Positions 16,539-26,278 are shown, numbered from the stretch's first letter. The stretch: 45,405 nt of DNA from Chloroflexota bacterium (GCA_027618515.1 JAQCEV010000011.1:1-45405), one strand, 5' to 3'. The notes: generated from the letters alone by a model not told the origin. Made by a program: numbers and translations.

Positions 16539-17552
16539 TTAGCCCTTGATCCACTCGTCAATCTCAGCTTGGTGCTCGGCGATCCATTCTGTAGCGACTT
16601 CAACGAAATCGCGCTCTAGAATGTCCGTCTGGTACATGATGTCACTGACACCCTGTCCACCAACCGACATGTTGTTGATGAAGTTGTACACGTCAGGGGC
16701 TCCGGTCTTCAGGACCGGGCTAACTGCCGTGTGCACGTCGAACGGGGGGTGGGCGCAGGTGTAACCAGGCTCTTCCTCGACGAAGCACTCGCCCTCAACA
16801 TAGGGGTTGGGCTCTTCGAGCTGCACAAGGTCAACTTGAGCAAAGATGCTGTGAGGTGTCCACATGTAGGTCAGGAACGGCTCCTCGCGAAGGGTCTTGG
16901 ACTTGATCAAGGACAGGATGACCACCTCGCCCTGGTTGGAGCGGTAGTAGTTCAGGTCGTAACCCTTGATGCGTGAGATGTCCTGGGGCTGGTCGATCCA
17001 ACCAACTTCTCCGCCGATGAGCTCACCCATGCCAGGGTGCTCGGGGTTCTCGAACAGCTCCCAGTAGTCGTTCAGTTGGTCAACAGACTTCAGGCCAGGA
17101 GCCAATGCCCCGTCGCCTTGAACCAGGTAGCGGGGGACGTACCAGCCGATACCACCGTCGAAGTTACTGCCACCCATTTCGAAACAGCCTTTGTCGATAA
17201 AGGGCTGGATCTCCGCCAGACGAGAAGGCAGCCATGCCTCAACGGCCAGGTGCGCTTCCTCGTTGCAGATGGCTGCCCAACCAGGAGTCACGTCAGCGAC
17301 CAGCTTGGTGGTCTCATATCCCAACTGTTCCGTGATCACTTGATTAGCGATCTCCGTCAGGGTCATCTGTGATGACCAGTTGCCTTGAATCAAGCCGACG
17401 GTCATCTTTTCGACGACTGGCTCCTCGGTTGGCGTGGCGTCAGCGTCGTCGGAATCTCCGCACGCACTAAGTGCAAGCACAGCGACCATGGCGAGTATCG
17501 CCACCGTGCGCGTGCTGAAGAACCATTTACCCGTTACTTTCCAGTTATCCAT
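16539..17552 (-). CDS. proX: Glycine betaine/proline-type ABC transporter substrate-binding lipoprotein
   Basis: A 337-residue exported solute-binding protein. A signal peptide (VAILAMVAVLALSAC) ends in a lipobox with the lipidated Cys near residue 31. An Asp/Glu/Thr/Pro-rich linker follows, then the OpuAC/ProX fold beginning MTVGLIQGNWSSQM. Aromatic residues that could form a cage for a quaternary amine are frequent (GIGWYVPRYL, DYWELF, YMWTPHSIF). The protein is anchored outside the membrane, where it captures betaine, choline or a related osmolyte; the exact ligand cannot be read. It is the last gene of the V-W-X operon, 60 bp after the permease. Confidence 0.9.
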   Translation of the reverse strand: MDNWKVTGKWFFSTRTVAILAMVAVLALSACGDSDDADATPTEEPVVEKMTVGLIQGNWSSQMTLTEIANQVITEQLGYETTKLVADVTPGWAAICNEEAHLAVEAWLPSRLAEIQPFIDKGCFEMGGSNFDGGIGWYVPRYLVQGDGALAPGLKSVDQLNDYWELFENPEHPGMGELIGGEVGWIDQPQDISRIKGYDLNYYRSNQGEVVILSLIKSKTLREEPFLTYMWTPHSIFAQVDLVQLEEPNPYVEGECFVEEEPGYTCAHPPFDVHTAVSPVLKTGAPDVYNFINNMSVGGQGVSDIMYQTDILERDFVEVATEWIAEHQAEIDEWIKG

Positions 17553-17612
17553 CCGTTACTCCTTACTAAATTCTGCTCACTGCTTTGTCGAGCAGTCCCA
17601 AGCCCCAGGGGC

Positions 17613-18584
17613 TTATTCAGTTCGGGTCTCTTTACTCGCCCGCTGGCCCAACGCCTGCGTCGAGCGATCCACCACTATCGCGAGCACGAGGATCGCGAGG
17701 CCGGCTTCGAAACCATCCCCCACTCGAACCCTCGACATCGCGAATAGAACGTCATTTCCTAAACCGCCTGCGCCGATCAGTGAGGCGATAACCACCATGG
17801 ATATCGCCATCATCAGCGATTGGTTGACCCCTGCCATGATAGTCGCAACCGCCAACGGCAACTCAACCTTGAATAGCATCTGGAAGGGAGTGGCTCCGAA
17901 CGAACGAGCCGCTTCTTTGATCTCCGGCGAAACCTGCCGCAGCGCTAGATTGGTCAACCTGATCGCTGGCGGAGTCGCGTAGATCATGGTGGCCAGCACT
18001 GCAGGAACCTTCCCCGACCCCAACAAAAATATCACCGGGATGAGGTACACGAACGACGGCATCGTCTGCATCGCATCAAGAACTGGCCGCAACGCTGACT
18101 CAAACCTGTCATTACGCGAGGCCATGATCCCTATCGGGATCCCCGTCACGAGGATGAGCACCATGGATGTGGACACCAAGGCGATAGTGCTCATAGCGTG
18201 ATCCCACAAGCCCACGGAAACGATAGTGAGCAGGCCAGCGAGGAAAAATACAGCCGTCCGGATACCCAGCCAGCGGAATGCGGCCCCACCTACGGCAACC
18301 ACCCATACGATCCAGGGAACCCAATCAAAGAAAGCAGTTATGGCAACCAGCAGTTTGATCACCACTAACTTGATCCCGTCAAAGAACGGGGCAAGGTTGA
18401 TGGTCGCCCATTCGATGGCAACGTCAACCCCGTCCGCCAAGGGGACGCGCGGCAGGGTCAACTCGACGGCCTGCAGGAGCTTCGAGGCGAGCAAGAACAG
18501 CCCAACCACCCCGCCCGCGATCAGCCACTTGCGGTTTTTAATATCCATCACTCGCTTCGTGGAGTCAGATAGTGAGCCTTTCAT
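17613..18584 (-). CDS. proW: Glycine betaine/proline-type ABC transporter permease
   Basis: A 323-residue inner-membrane permease. An N-terminal hydrophobic segment (WLIAGGVVGLFLLASKLLQ) is followed by several helices and the BPD-transport signature loop (EIKEAARSFGATPFQMLFKVELP, about residue 230). The stretch MQTMPSFVYLIPVIFLLGSGKVPA is typical of ProW/OpuAB. It forms the channel with the ATPase encoded upstream. The ATG at 18584 overlaps the stop of the ATPase gene by 4 bp, which indicates translational coupling. Confidence 0.93.
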   Translation of the reverse strand: MKGSLSDSTKRVMDIKNRKWLIAGGVVGLFLLASKLLQAVELTLPRVPLADGVDVAIEWATINLAPFFDGIKLVVIKLLVAITAFFDWVPWIVWVVAVGGAAFRWLGIRTAVFFLAGLLTIVSVGLWDHAMSTIALVSTSMVLILVTGIPIGIMASRNDRFESALRPVLDAMQTMPSFVYLIPVIFLLGSGKVPAVLATMIYATPPAIRLTNLALRQVSPEIKEAARSFGATPFQMLFKVELPLAVATIMAGVNQSLMMAISMVVIASLIGAGGLGNDVLFAMSRVRVGDGFEAGLAILVLAIVVDRSTQALGQRASKETRTE

Positions 18585-19918
18585 GAAACTTCCATCCCCT
18601 CACGCGGGTCGACCGCTTCAGAATCGCCGTCTCCATCAGCTTCTTCTTGGTCGTCCGCGTGCGAAGCTTCCAGCGAAGCAGCGGACGCCTCTCGGTGGTC
18701 GGTCGCGTCTTGGGCCTCTTGGGCCATTGCGCCCACCACCGAGGAGGGCAGGAGTGTACCGACAAGAACACCTTCTTCATCGGTTACTGCCAGCGCGCCC
18801 TCATTGTGATGTTCCAGTACCACCGGCAACGCGGACTCCACTGACGTATCCGCAGGCAAGGTCGGGTACTCGTCGACGGTAATGGCATCGGCGATCGTTG
18901 CGTCGCCGCGTTGCTTGGCTTCGGCTGCGCCGTTGAATGACACCATACCGAGGTAGTGATCCTCTTCATCGCACACGAATGCAGATACTACTCCGGCTTG
19001 GCCCATCTCCCTCATCGCCACCGCAGGCGTCGTAGACTGGCGCAACTTCAGGTCCGGTTGGTCCATGATCGTTCGCACCGTGACCACGGTGGTTCGGCGG
19101 ACATCTTGAACGAACTCCGCGACGTAGTCGTCGGCGGGCGCCTCGAGAATCTCTTCTCCAGTACCGATCTGGATGACTACACCATCGCGCATGATGGCGA
19201 TGTGCGTGCCCAGCTTGAGCGCTTCAGCCAAGTCGTGGGTGATGAAAATGAGAGTTTTGTGCAGGTGCTCCTGAAGACGAATGAGCTCCCCCTGCATGTC
19301 GCGACGGATCAGAGGATCCAAGCCGCTAAAAGGCTCATCCATGAGCAAGATGTCGGCATCCGCGGCGATCGCGCGCGCCAATCCCACGCGTTGCTGCATG
19401 CCGCCACTCAGTGCGCCCGGCCGATAATCTTCCCAGCCGCTGAGGCCAACCAGATCAAGCGTTTCACGCGCTATCTGTAAGCGTTTGGCCTTGGGGATGT
19501 TCTGAACCTCAAGCCCCCACGCCGCGTTCTCCAGCACCGAGCGGTGGGGAAGCAAGCCGAAGTGCTGGAATACCATAGACGTCTTGCGGCGCCGGAAGTC
19601 CACGAGCTCCTTCTCGGAGTACTGCAGGATGTCGTCACCATCGACGATGATCTGCCCGTACGAGGGCTCTATCAAGCGGACCAGCGTGCGAACCAACGTT
19701 GACTTGCCGCTACCTGAGAGGCCCATGACGACGAACGTTTCGCCCTCATTGACATCGAAGCTGACATCTTTCAGCGCCAGGACGGCACCGTCGTCTTCGC
19801 GCATGTCTTCTTTGCTCTTGTTCGCGATCTCGTCGGGCACGATGCCCCCGGTCGATTCATGACCGAAGACTTTCCACAATCCACGAACGCTCAGCTTTGG
19901 TGCGCCTTCCTGCGCCAT
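18581..19918 (-). CDS. proV: Glycine betaine/proline-type ABC transporter ATP-binding protein with CBS domains
   Basis: A 445-residue ATPase. The opening region KLSVRGLWKVFG precedes Walker A (GLSGSGKST, about residue 70). The signature is LSGGMQQRVGLARAI and Walker B is ILLMDEPFSGLDP, with the switch histidine in LIFITHDLAEA. A C-terminal tandem CBS region runs from about residue 280 to 400; in related transporters it senses ionic strength. The last 40 residues are strongly acidic and probably disordered. First gene of the V-W-X operon, so it sets stoichiometry. AAGGAG precedes the ATG. A 10-bp palindrome lies 27 bp upstream. Confidence 0.93.
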   Translation of the reverse strand: MAQEGAPKLSVRGLWKVFGHESTGGIVPDEIANKSKEDMREDDGAVLALKDVSFDVNEGETFVVMGLSGSGKSTLVRTLVRLIEPSYGQIIVDGDDILQYSEKELVDFRRRKTSMVFQHFGLLPHRSVLENAAWGLEVQNIPKAKRLQIARETLDLVGLSGWEDYRPGALSGGMQQRVGLARAIAADADILLMDEPFSGLDPLIRRDMQGELIRLQEHLHKTLIFITHDLAEALKLGTHIAIMRDGVVIQIGTGEEILEAPADDYVAEFVQDVRRTTVVTVRTIMDQPDLKLRQSTTPAVAMREMGQAGVVSAFVCDEEDHYLGMVSFNGAAEAKQRGDATIADAITVDEYPTLPADTSVESALPVVLEHHNEGALAVTDEEGVLVGTLLPSSVVGAMAQEAQDATDHREASAASLEASHADDQEEADGDGDSEAVDPREGMEVS

Positions 19919-20614
19919 GCTTGCTCCTTATGATTGACATGATGGACCTAGGTCTACCCGCGTTACTTGCGGTTGACCCTGCTAGAGGCATAGGTCGGCC
20001 GCTCCCGAACCGCCATCGCTTATTAAAGGCGTGGACTGTATAGGGACTGCACAGGATAAGTAGCGTGGGAAACACGAGAAAAGCGACTCGCCTGCCTGAT
20101 GGACCCGTTCGGTCGCTGCGGAGTTGGCCGTTTTACCTCGGTTTGGCTTACAGCGGGCAACATCAGTGTCGAGTTCGCGTTACCCTACCGACCTCAGCCC
20201 ACAGTGTCAACCTGCTGTTTTCGTCACCATTCCGTACGTTCCGTGTGGATTACGGCCATTTTCGTAATCGGGTTTCGGCGCGAAGGCTTTCCGACGATAC
20301 GTCAACCGTTTCACCAACACACCCGCTTGTCGGTCGATCGGGATGGGCCAGGCCATCACCAGGCTTAGAGCATTCGCCGGCGTTGCTATGCCGATAGCGT
20401 CACTGCCGGCTCTCCGCTCGTGGGGCGCGCGCCAAAACGTAGCATCCCCCGAACAGTGCGCGATGGTCGATTTCGTCTTTGGTCTGCGTATGGGGGCCCC
20501 AATCCGTCGTTTTTCGGCCATGTCCCAAAGTTCCAAGGATGCCGATGCTCACCTCTAGAGACTCCTCGGCCGCTGAACCCGGCTGGTACACTTGAGGCGC
20601 CCCAAGGGGCCACT
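19919..20614. other. Long divergent intergenic region, no gene seen
   Basis: About 700 bp between proV (leftward) and the ABC exporter operon (rightward). Short frames on both strands give Arg/Ser/Pro-rich, low-complexity translations with no recognisable domain or ribosome site, so none is called. The stretch at 20593-20610 contains GGCGCCCC-AA-GGGGCC, a GC-rich hairpin immediately before the exporter start. No tRNA, riboswitch or CRISPR pattern was recognised. Confidence 0.5.
19945..19954. promoter_or_regulatory. Palindrome GACCTAGGTC upstream of proV
   Basis: A perfect 10-bp palindrome 27 bp upstream of the proV start codon. Its position suits an operator near the promoter, but no regulator is known from the window and the sequence is short enough to occur by chance. 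Confidence 0.25.
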
Positions 20615-21529
20615 ATGACCACTCCACTGACAATGCCCAGCGTGGAAGCAATCGACCTCTGGAAGCGTTACGGCGATCGTGACGTTGTACAAGGGGTGTC
20701 GCTGGCTGTTGAGCGTGGGCAGATGCTCGGGCTGGTGGGCCCCAACGGATCGGGCAAGACCACCACTATCCGCATGGTGCTGGACATCATCCGCCCTGAC
20801 CGTGGAACCGTGAGGCTGTTTGGCGGGCGTATCTCTCAGGCAGCGCAGGCCAAGATCGGCTACCTTCCCGAGGAACGCGGTCTATACAAAGGACAGCGGG
20901 TTCTCCCCACCTTGGTCTACCTGGCCGAACTTAAAGGGCTCGCGCATGCGGAGGCGCAGACGCGCGCCTACGAGATGCTCGCACGCGTCGGCATGGCAGA
21001 GCACGCCAACAAGAAGGTTCGCGAGTTGAGCAGAGGCATGGGCCAACTGGTGCAATTCGCGGCAACCGTTCTCCACAGACCGTCGTTCATCGTCCTCGAC
21101 GAGCCGTTCTCCGGGCTGGATCCGGTGAACGCGCGGATCATGAAGGAGGTGATGGGAGAACTCAACCAACAAGGCACGTCAGTCCTGTTCTCCACGCACC
21201 AGATGACCGATGTTGAAGAGCTTTGTGACAACGTGGTGATGATCAACCGCGGCGCGACCGTGCTGAACGGCCCCCTCCTAGACATCAAACGTCGGTACGC
21301 GGACAACGCGGTGTACCTGGAAACGGCAGCACCGTTCGCCTCGCCAGCCAGTGCCGTGGAGGTGGTCGGACGAGGACGTGGCCACCTGATACGGCTGCGA
21401 CCAGGGACGGCTCCAGAGATCGTACTGTGCGAATTGCTGGACGCTGGTGTCCGCGTCGATCGGTACGAGTTGGCAACTCCCTCGCTGGAGGAGATATTCA
21501 TCCGAATCGTGGGTGAAGCTAATGCGTAA
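20615..21529 (+). CDS. ABC transporter ATP-binding protein, NatA-like exporter
   Basis: A 304-residue ATPase of the drug/Na+ exporter (ABC-2) class. Walker A is LVGPNGSGKTTTIRMVL (about residue 45), the signature region is ELSRGMGQLVQFAATVLHRP, and Walker B is FIVLDEPFSGLDP, followed by the switch histidine in LFSTHQMTDVEEL. A C-terminal domain of about 80 residues follows, as in NatA. The signature reads LSRGM rather than LSGGQ, a common variant in this subgroup. The ATG at 20615 follows AAGGGG; the frame is open back to 20420 but the extra sequence is not protein-like. The next gene starts inside its last codons. Confidence 0.92.
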   Translation: MTTPLTMPSVEAIDLWKRYGDRDVVQGVSLAVERGQMLGLVGPNGSGKTTTIRMVLDIIRPDRGTVRLFGGRISQAAQAKIGYLPEERGLYKGQRVLPTLVYLAELKGLAHAEAQTRAYEMLARVGMAEHANKKVRELSRGMGQLVQFAATVLHRPSFIVLDEPFSGLDPVNARIMKEVMGELNQQGTSVLFSTHQMTDVEELCDNVVMINRGATVLNGPLLDIKRRYADNAVYLETAAPFASPASAVEVVGRGRGHLIRLRPGTAPEIVLCELLDAGVRVDRYELATPSLEEIFIRIVGEANA

Positions 21530-22778
21530 GGCCCTCCTCATCGCTCGCCACGAGTTCTTCGTGACGCTGAGCCGACCAAGCTTCCGGATATTCTCCGCCC
21601 TGGTTCCGGTGCTAGCGGTGCTGGGGCTGGGCACCATCTCGGTGTACCAGACGGTTCGCGATCACAAACCTGAAGATGCGATCCAGGCAGGTGTGATCGA
21701 CCTGACGGTGGGGCAGGCGGGCGACCCGCTGTTCACCTCGTATCGACAGCAAGACAACGTGACCTTCGTGCTCATGACGGACCCACAGGCGGCCACACGC
21801 CGCTTGATCGATGGAGATATCGACAAGCTGTACGTCATCTCCGAAAACTACCTACACACGGGGCTGATCAACGAGATCAAACCTGAGCAAGCGGGCATCG
21901 GCGGCATCTCCGAAGCGAGCGGCAATCCGAATCAGGCGCCGCTCGGGCGATTCCTACTGAACAACCTATTCGTCGGCGAGGTGGGGCCTGACCGGGCTCA
22001 GCGCGTGCTAGACCCGTTCACCATCGTGACTACCGAGGTGAGTCCGGACGGCTCAGTGGTGGTCGAAGATCGTGACCTGGGGCGACTCCTGTTCTTCATC
22101 GGCCTCGGGGTGATGCTGGTGGTATCCGTATTCACCACATCCGGTTACCTCCTTCAAGGACTGAATGAAGAGAAAGAGAATCGCATCATGGAGGTGCTTC
22201 TCTCGTCGGCGAAACCGGAACACTTGATGATCGGAAAACTTTTGGGCCTCGGGGGCGCCGGGCTTCTGCAGATGCTCGTCTGGACTGCATCCGGGTTGCT
22301 TTTCCTCGTTGCATTGACCCCGATCATCGAGCCCCCAAAGGGCCTTGATCTCACTCCGCCACCGCTGGCGATCATCGTGGGCGCCATCTATTTCGTCCTC
22401 GGCTACTTCTTCTTCGGAACGTTGATGGCCGCTCTGGGCGCGATAACCACCTCCACGCGGGAATCAGGGCAGGTCACGGCGGTCGTCGTGCTGCCAGGAG
22501 TGGCGCCGCTCTGGTTCATGGAGCAAATGATCGAGAACCCAGAGGGCCCGCTGGCTCGTGCCGCCAGCTTCATCCCGTTCAGTGCACCGCTAGCCAGCCT
22601 CGTGCGCCTCGGCGTGGACGGCATGGGCCTGCTGGATCTAGTCATCAGCGTCGTTCTACTAGCGGGCAGCGTCGTGCTAGCCATGTGGCTGACGATCCGG
22701 CTGTTCCGCGCGTACCTGCTGATGTATGGCCAGCGCCCCGGCTTCCGCCAGATCCTCCGAACACTCCGCAACGCATAG
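21522..22778 (+). CDS. ABC-2 type transporter permease, NatB-like
   Basis: A 418-residue membrane protein. One N-terminal helix (PSFRIFSALVPVLAVLGLGTISVYQTV) is followed by a large extracytoplasmic domain of about 170 residues, then five or six closely spaced helices. These include GYLLQGLNEEKENRIMEVLLSSAKPEHLMIGKLLGLG, the hallmark of NatB/ABC-2 permeases. It would pair with the preceding ATPase to export sodium, a drug or a lipid-like molecule. The ATG at 21522 overlaps the ATPase gene by 8 bp, and the MMPL gene begins directly after its stop. Confidence 0.92.
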   Translation: MRKALLIARHEFFVTLSRPSFRIFSALVPVLAVLGLGTISVYQTVRDHKPEDAIQAGVIDLTVGQAGDPLFTSYRQQDNVTFVLMTDPQAATRRLIDGDIDKLYVISENYLHTGLINEIKPEQAGIGGISEASGNPNQAPLGRFLLNNLFVGEVGPDRAQRVLDPFTIVTTEVSPDGSVVVEDRDLGRLLFFIGLGVMLVVSVFTTSGYLLQGLNEEKENRIMEVLLSSAKPEHLMIGKLLGLGGAGLLQMLVWTASGLLFLVALTPIIEPPKGLDLTPPPLAIIVGAIYFVLGYFFFGTLMAALGAITTSTRESGQVTAVVVLPGVAPLWFMEQMIENPEGPLARAASFIPFSAPLASLVRLGVDGMGLLDLVISVVLLAGSVVLAMWLTIRLFRAYLLMYGQRPGFRQILRTLRNA

Positions 22779-25577
22779 GTGATGCGATCTCCGGCGGAGT
22801 CCGCGAGCCGACTGCTCGTGCAACACGCGAATGCGATCATCGCCCTGGCCGCCGTAGTCACGGCGCTGCTGGTCGTGCCGATGCTACTGTGGACATCGGA
22901 CGAGGTCGCTTCCACTGAGCCTGGCGGTGAGGTGTTCGACCTCCGCGACGAGATCGACGCCAAGCTCGGGTCTGGCGTGTTCATCACGGCGTACATCGCG
23001 GAAGCACGCGGGGGCGACATACTCCTGCAAGCGCCTCTGCTGGAACTGCTGCGCAATGCCGCCGCACTGCGCGCCGCCGACGATCTCGGCGATCTGGCGC
23101 CGCCCACGATGGAGCATCAGCCCTACCTGATCGAGTCTTTCGACACCGGCACCGGATTCCTTGGCCTATTCACCGTGGCGGATGCGGTGGACGCCTGGTT
23201 ACGCTTCGTGCTCAGCAAGGGCCTGGAAGATGCCAGCGACGATGAAGTGAAGCTGGCCATCCATGGTCTGCTGAACACGAAGATAACCGAAGGGCTCCGC
23301 AGCAGTCTCTCCGTGCTGGCCACCCACGAGCCTGGAACGGTGCTCGGGCAGCAGATCGACTACTGGGAGTCACCAGCGCTGCTGTTCGCCGTCCACTCTG
23401 ACAACGAAGCGCTGGGCGGGACATCGGGATTCCGAAGCATCGCGGCGAACGAGGCGGGCCGGAACATCGAGCGCTTCACTCGCAACATCCAGGCGACGAT
23501 GCGCGGCGACCAAGAGACGTACGAGCTATGGGGGCTCGCCATCGACCAGACCCTCGCTGCCGAGGAGCAGGGCGCAACCGCAGGATTGTTCATCGTGCTC
23601 ACGGTCATCGCCGCGCTCGCGGTTGTCGGTGCGAGCTTGCGCGCGTACTGGCCGACCGCGCTGACCGCCGTTGGCTTGGGCGTCCTAATGATCTGGCTGA
23701 AGGGCCTTTCCGCATTGGTCGGCATCAAAGGAGGCCTGATCGTCGAACTGATCGTGCCCATCGCCATGATCTCGCTCGGCGTCGACTTCGCGGTCCACGC
23801 GGCCCGGCGCTACCAGGAAGAACGCCATCTAGGCATAGCGCCAAGGGCAGCCTTGCGTGCGGGCATGGCTGGAGTCATCGGCGCGCTCCTGCTAGCGATG
23901 CTGAGCGATGGGATCGCGTTCCTCTCCAACGTCCCCTCAGGCATTGAGGCCGTCGTGCACTTCGGGCTCGCAGCCGGGATCGCAACGCTCTCGTCGTTCA
24001 TCGTCCTGGGAATCGTGCTGCCGCTCGCGCTGATGAAGATCGACGAACTCCTGGATTCGCGACCGATCACGCGCATGCCGAGTTGGGTACCATGGCTGGC
24101 CGCAGGCGGTGTAACCGCGCTGACGGGCGCTGGCGTGATCCTGCTAGTAGCTGTGCATATGGCGACCGGCGCTGGCATTCTGCTCTCAACGACAGCCCTA
24201 TTTATCCTCGTTCCCTTGACCGTATTACACCTGCGCAAACCGACTGAAACCACTCGTGCCAGTATCCTATCGCCGCGCCCGATGTTGGAGGGTGCCTGGG
24301 TCGAGCGCTTGGTGACCGGGCTCGCCACGCGCAGGCGGATCGTCCTCCCCGTGGTCGCCCTACTGACGGCAGCCTCAGTGGTGCTCGCTCTCCGCTTGGA
24401 GGCTACGTTCGACGTCAAAGACTTCTTCGCCGAGGACTCGGACCTAGTCGTGGGACTCGACAAGCTGGATGAGCATGTAGGAGACCGAAGCGGTGAGGGC
24501 GGAATCGTATTTATACGCGGCGATCTGGCGTCGCCTGAGGCGCTGACCGCTCTGGACGTTTTCGTCGAAAGCCTCGGCGCCAACCCCTACGTCGGCAAGT
24601 CAAAGGACGACGGCACACCCAGCATCTTCGACGAGAACCTGCTGAACATGGTGACCCTGGTCATGGAATCGGAGTATGCCCGGACTACGGTAGAGGAGCA
24701 CACAGGCGTGCTGCTGACAGATGACGATGGCAACCTCCGCCCCGATACGCGCACGCAGGTGCAGGCCCTGTTCGATTTCATGACCACGTACGGAGTGCCC
24801 CGCGACCCGACCACAGATATCTACTCAGCGGGCGTTGTCCGCGAAGCGCTGTTCTACGATCCTGCGTCGCCCAGCGAGCAGATAACGCTGATCTACGCAG
24901 GCATCCCCGGCACGCGTGAGTTGAGCCTCATCGCGCTCGCCCGCAGCTCGCTGCTGCAAGATCTTGCGCCGCTCAAAGACGTGCCGGGCATCACGCAGGT
25001 TGGCCTGACCGGCTCGCCATTCCTACGCGAGGCCGAACTAACGGCAACCGTGGACAATCTGCGACGCTCGCTGCCCATCGCGACGGTAGGCGCGCTGCTG
25101 CTCCTCCTGCTCGCGTTCAGGTCGATCCGGTACGCCGTGGTAACCATCCTACCCATAGGCCTCGTCGTTGCCTGGCTGTACGCTATCATGGAATTGGCCG
25201 GTTTCGCCCTGAACTTCGTATCGGCGACCATCGGCGCGGTGTCGATCGGGGTTGGCATCGATTACTCGATCCACATGACGGAGCGCTTCCGGGAGGAATT
25301 GGGCCGGACAGCTACGCGCGTCGAGGCGCTGCGGCGTGCCGCTCGGGGCACCGGGGTTGCTCTGCTAGCGTCGGCCGGATCAAGTATCGTGGGCTTCGCG
25401 ATAATGGCCTTCGCACCGATGCCTATGTTCAGCACATACGGGCTACTGACAGCATTGATGATCTTCCTGGCCTTGGTCGCCGCACTCGTAGTCCTCCCGT
25501 CCCTTCTCATGCTCGTCGCCCCCGAACCCAGGCGCACCCAGGACCCACTTGCTGCCACAGAACAGGGAGAGTCATGA
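22779..25577 (+). CDS. MMPL/RND family transporter
   Basis: A 932-residue membrane protein with the duplicated RND layout: TM1 near residue 20, a large outer domain, a cluster of helices at about 265-430, TM7 near 520, a second outer domain, and a final cluster at about 765-920. Both halves carry the conserved element after the charged helix: SLGVDFAVHAARRYQEE (first half) and GVGIDYSIHMTERFREE (second half). This matches the MmpL/hydrophobe exporter group of Gram-positive and Chloroflexota-type cells. Translation begins at GTG 22779 or ATG 22782, immediately after the ABC permease stop. Its last bases overlap the HAD gene by 4 bp. It may export lipids or hydrophobic compounds together with the ABC pair (inference). 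Confidence 0.92.
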   Translation: MMRSPAESASRLLVQHANAIIALAAVVTALLVVPMLLWTSDEVASTEPGGEVFDLRDEIDAKLGSGVFITAYIAEARGGDILLQAPLLELLRNAAALRAADDLGDLAPPTMEHQPYLIESFDTGTGFLGLFTVADAVDAWLRFVLSKGLEDASDDEVKLAIHGLLNTKITEGLRSSLSVLATHEPGTVLGQQIDYWESPALLFAVHSDNEALGGTSGFRSIAANEAGRNIERFTRNIQATMRGDQETYELWGLAIDQTLAAEEQGATAGLFIVLTVIAALAVVGASLRAYWPTALTAVGLGVLMIWLKGLSALVGIKGGLIVELIVPIAMISLGVDFAVHAARRYQEERHLGIAPRAALRAGMAGVIGALLLAMLSDGIAFLSNVPSGIEAVVHFGLAAGIATLSSFIVLGIVLPLALMKIDELLDSRPITRMPSWVPWLAAGGVTALTGAGVILLVAVHMATGAGILLSTTALFILVPLTVLHLRKPTETTRASILSPRPMLEGAWVERLVTGLATRRRIVLPVVALLTAASVVLALRLEATFDVKDFFAEDSDLVVGLDKLDEHVGDRSGEGGIVFIRGDLASPEALTALDVFVESLGANPYVGKSKDDGTPSIFDENLLNMVTLVMESEYARTTVEEHTGVLLTDDDGNLRPDTRTQVQALFDFMTTYGVPRDPTTDIYSAGVVREALFYDPASPSEQITLIYAGIPGTRELSLIALARSSLLQDLAPLKDVPGITQVGLTGSPFLREAELTATVDNLRRSLPIATVGALLLLLLAFRSIRYAVVTILPIGLVVAWLYAIMELAGFALNFVSATIGAVSIGVGIDYSIHMTERFREELGRTATRVEALRRAARGTGVALLASAGSSIVGFAIMAFAPMPMFSTYGLLTALMIFLALVAALVVLPSLLMLVAPEPRRTQDPLAATEQGES

Positions 25578-26278
25578 CCGATATGCGATACGACGCGGTG
25601 ATCTTCGATCTGTTCGGCACGCTGATCGAAACAGTGACGCCCGATCACTACGACGTGATGCTGGGCGAGGTAGCGGACACTCTAGGGGCGGACGCGGATG
25701 CCTTCGCGACCGAGTGGCGCGCGACCGTCAACGAGCGTGAGTCGGGACTGCAGGGCGGGATCGACCAGATACTATCAAGGACGTCGACGGCGGCCGGGCA
25801 CACTCCCTCGGCAGTCGCAGCCGCAGCCGCCAAACGTCGCTGGCTGGCGATCGCTGCGGGTTGGCTAACGCCACGCGACGACGCGCGAGCGACGCTGGAG
25901 GCGATCCGCGCGACGGGTGCGAAAGTCGGCTTGCTGAGCAATTGCTCAGCAGAGGTGCCACCTCTGTGGCCGACCGTAGGCCTGGCCGATCTGTTCGACC
26001 ACCTGGTGTTCTCCTGCGACGTGGGCGCCATGAAGCCTCACCCCAGCGTGTACGAGGCTGCCTACACCAATCTGGGCGTGGATCCGGCGCGTTGCATGTT
26101 CGTAGGGGACGGAGGTGCGAGAGAGCTCACGGGCGCAAGCGCAGTCGGCATGGAGGCCGTGCTGATACGCGTGCCCGGCGAGGAACACACGTGGTTCGAC
26201 AGCTTCTACCGCAAAGATGCATTGGAGTGGCCTGGAACGGTGGTTGGCAGCCTGAGCGAGCTTATCGCGCTGATCTAG
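25574..26278 (+). CDS. HAD-superfamily hydrolase
   Basis: A 234-residue haloacid-dehalogenase-like protein. Motif I is VIFDLFGTLIET, where the second Asp of the usual DxD is replaced by Phe (DLFGT), the pattern of haloacid dehalogenase-type and several phosphatase-like members. Motif II is LLSNCS; the motif III lysine is in GAMKPHPSVYEAA; motif IV is FVGDGGAREL. An alpha-helical cap lies between motifs I and II. It may be a phosphatase or dehalogenase. It overlaps the MMPL stop by 4 bp (ATGA) and converges on a VOC gene with a 4-bp overlap. Why it is in an exporter operon is unclear. Confidence 0.88.
   Translation: MTDMRYDAVIFDLFGTLIETVTPDHYDVMLGEVADTLGADADAFATEWRATVNERESGLQGGIDQILSRTSTAAGHTPSAVAAAAAKRRWLAIAAGWLTPRDDARATLEAIRATGAKVGLLSNCSAEVPPLWPTVGLADLFDHLVFSCDVGAMKPHPSVYEAAYTNLGVDPARCMFVGDGGARELTGASAVGMEAVLIRVPGEEHTWFDSFYRKDALEWPGTVVGSLSELIALI

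Noticed and set aside
20065-20536. Possible small genes in the gap upstream of the ABC exporter
   Set aside because: Translations are Arg/Ser/Pro-rich, lack ribosome sites and overlap on opposite strands. Coding status cannot be supported.
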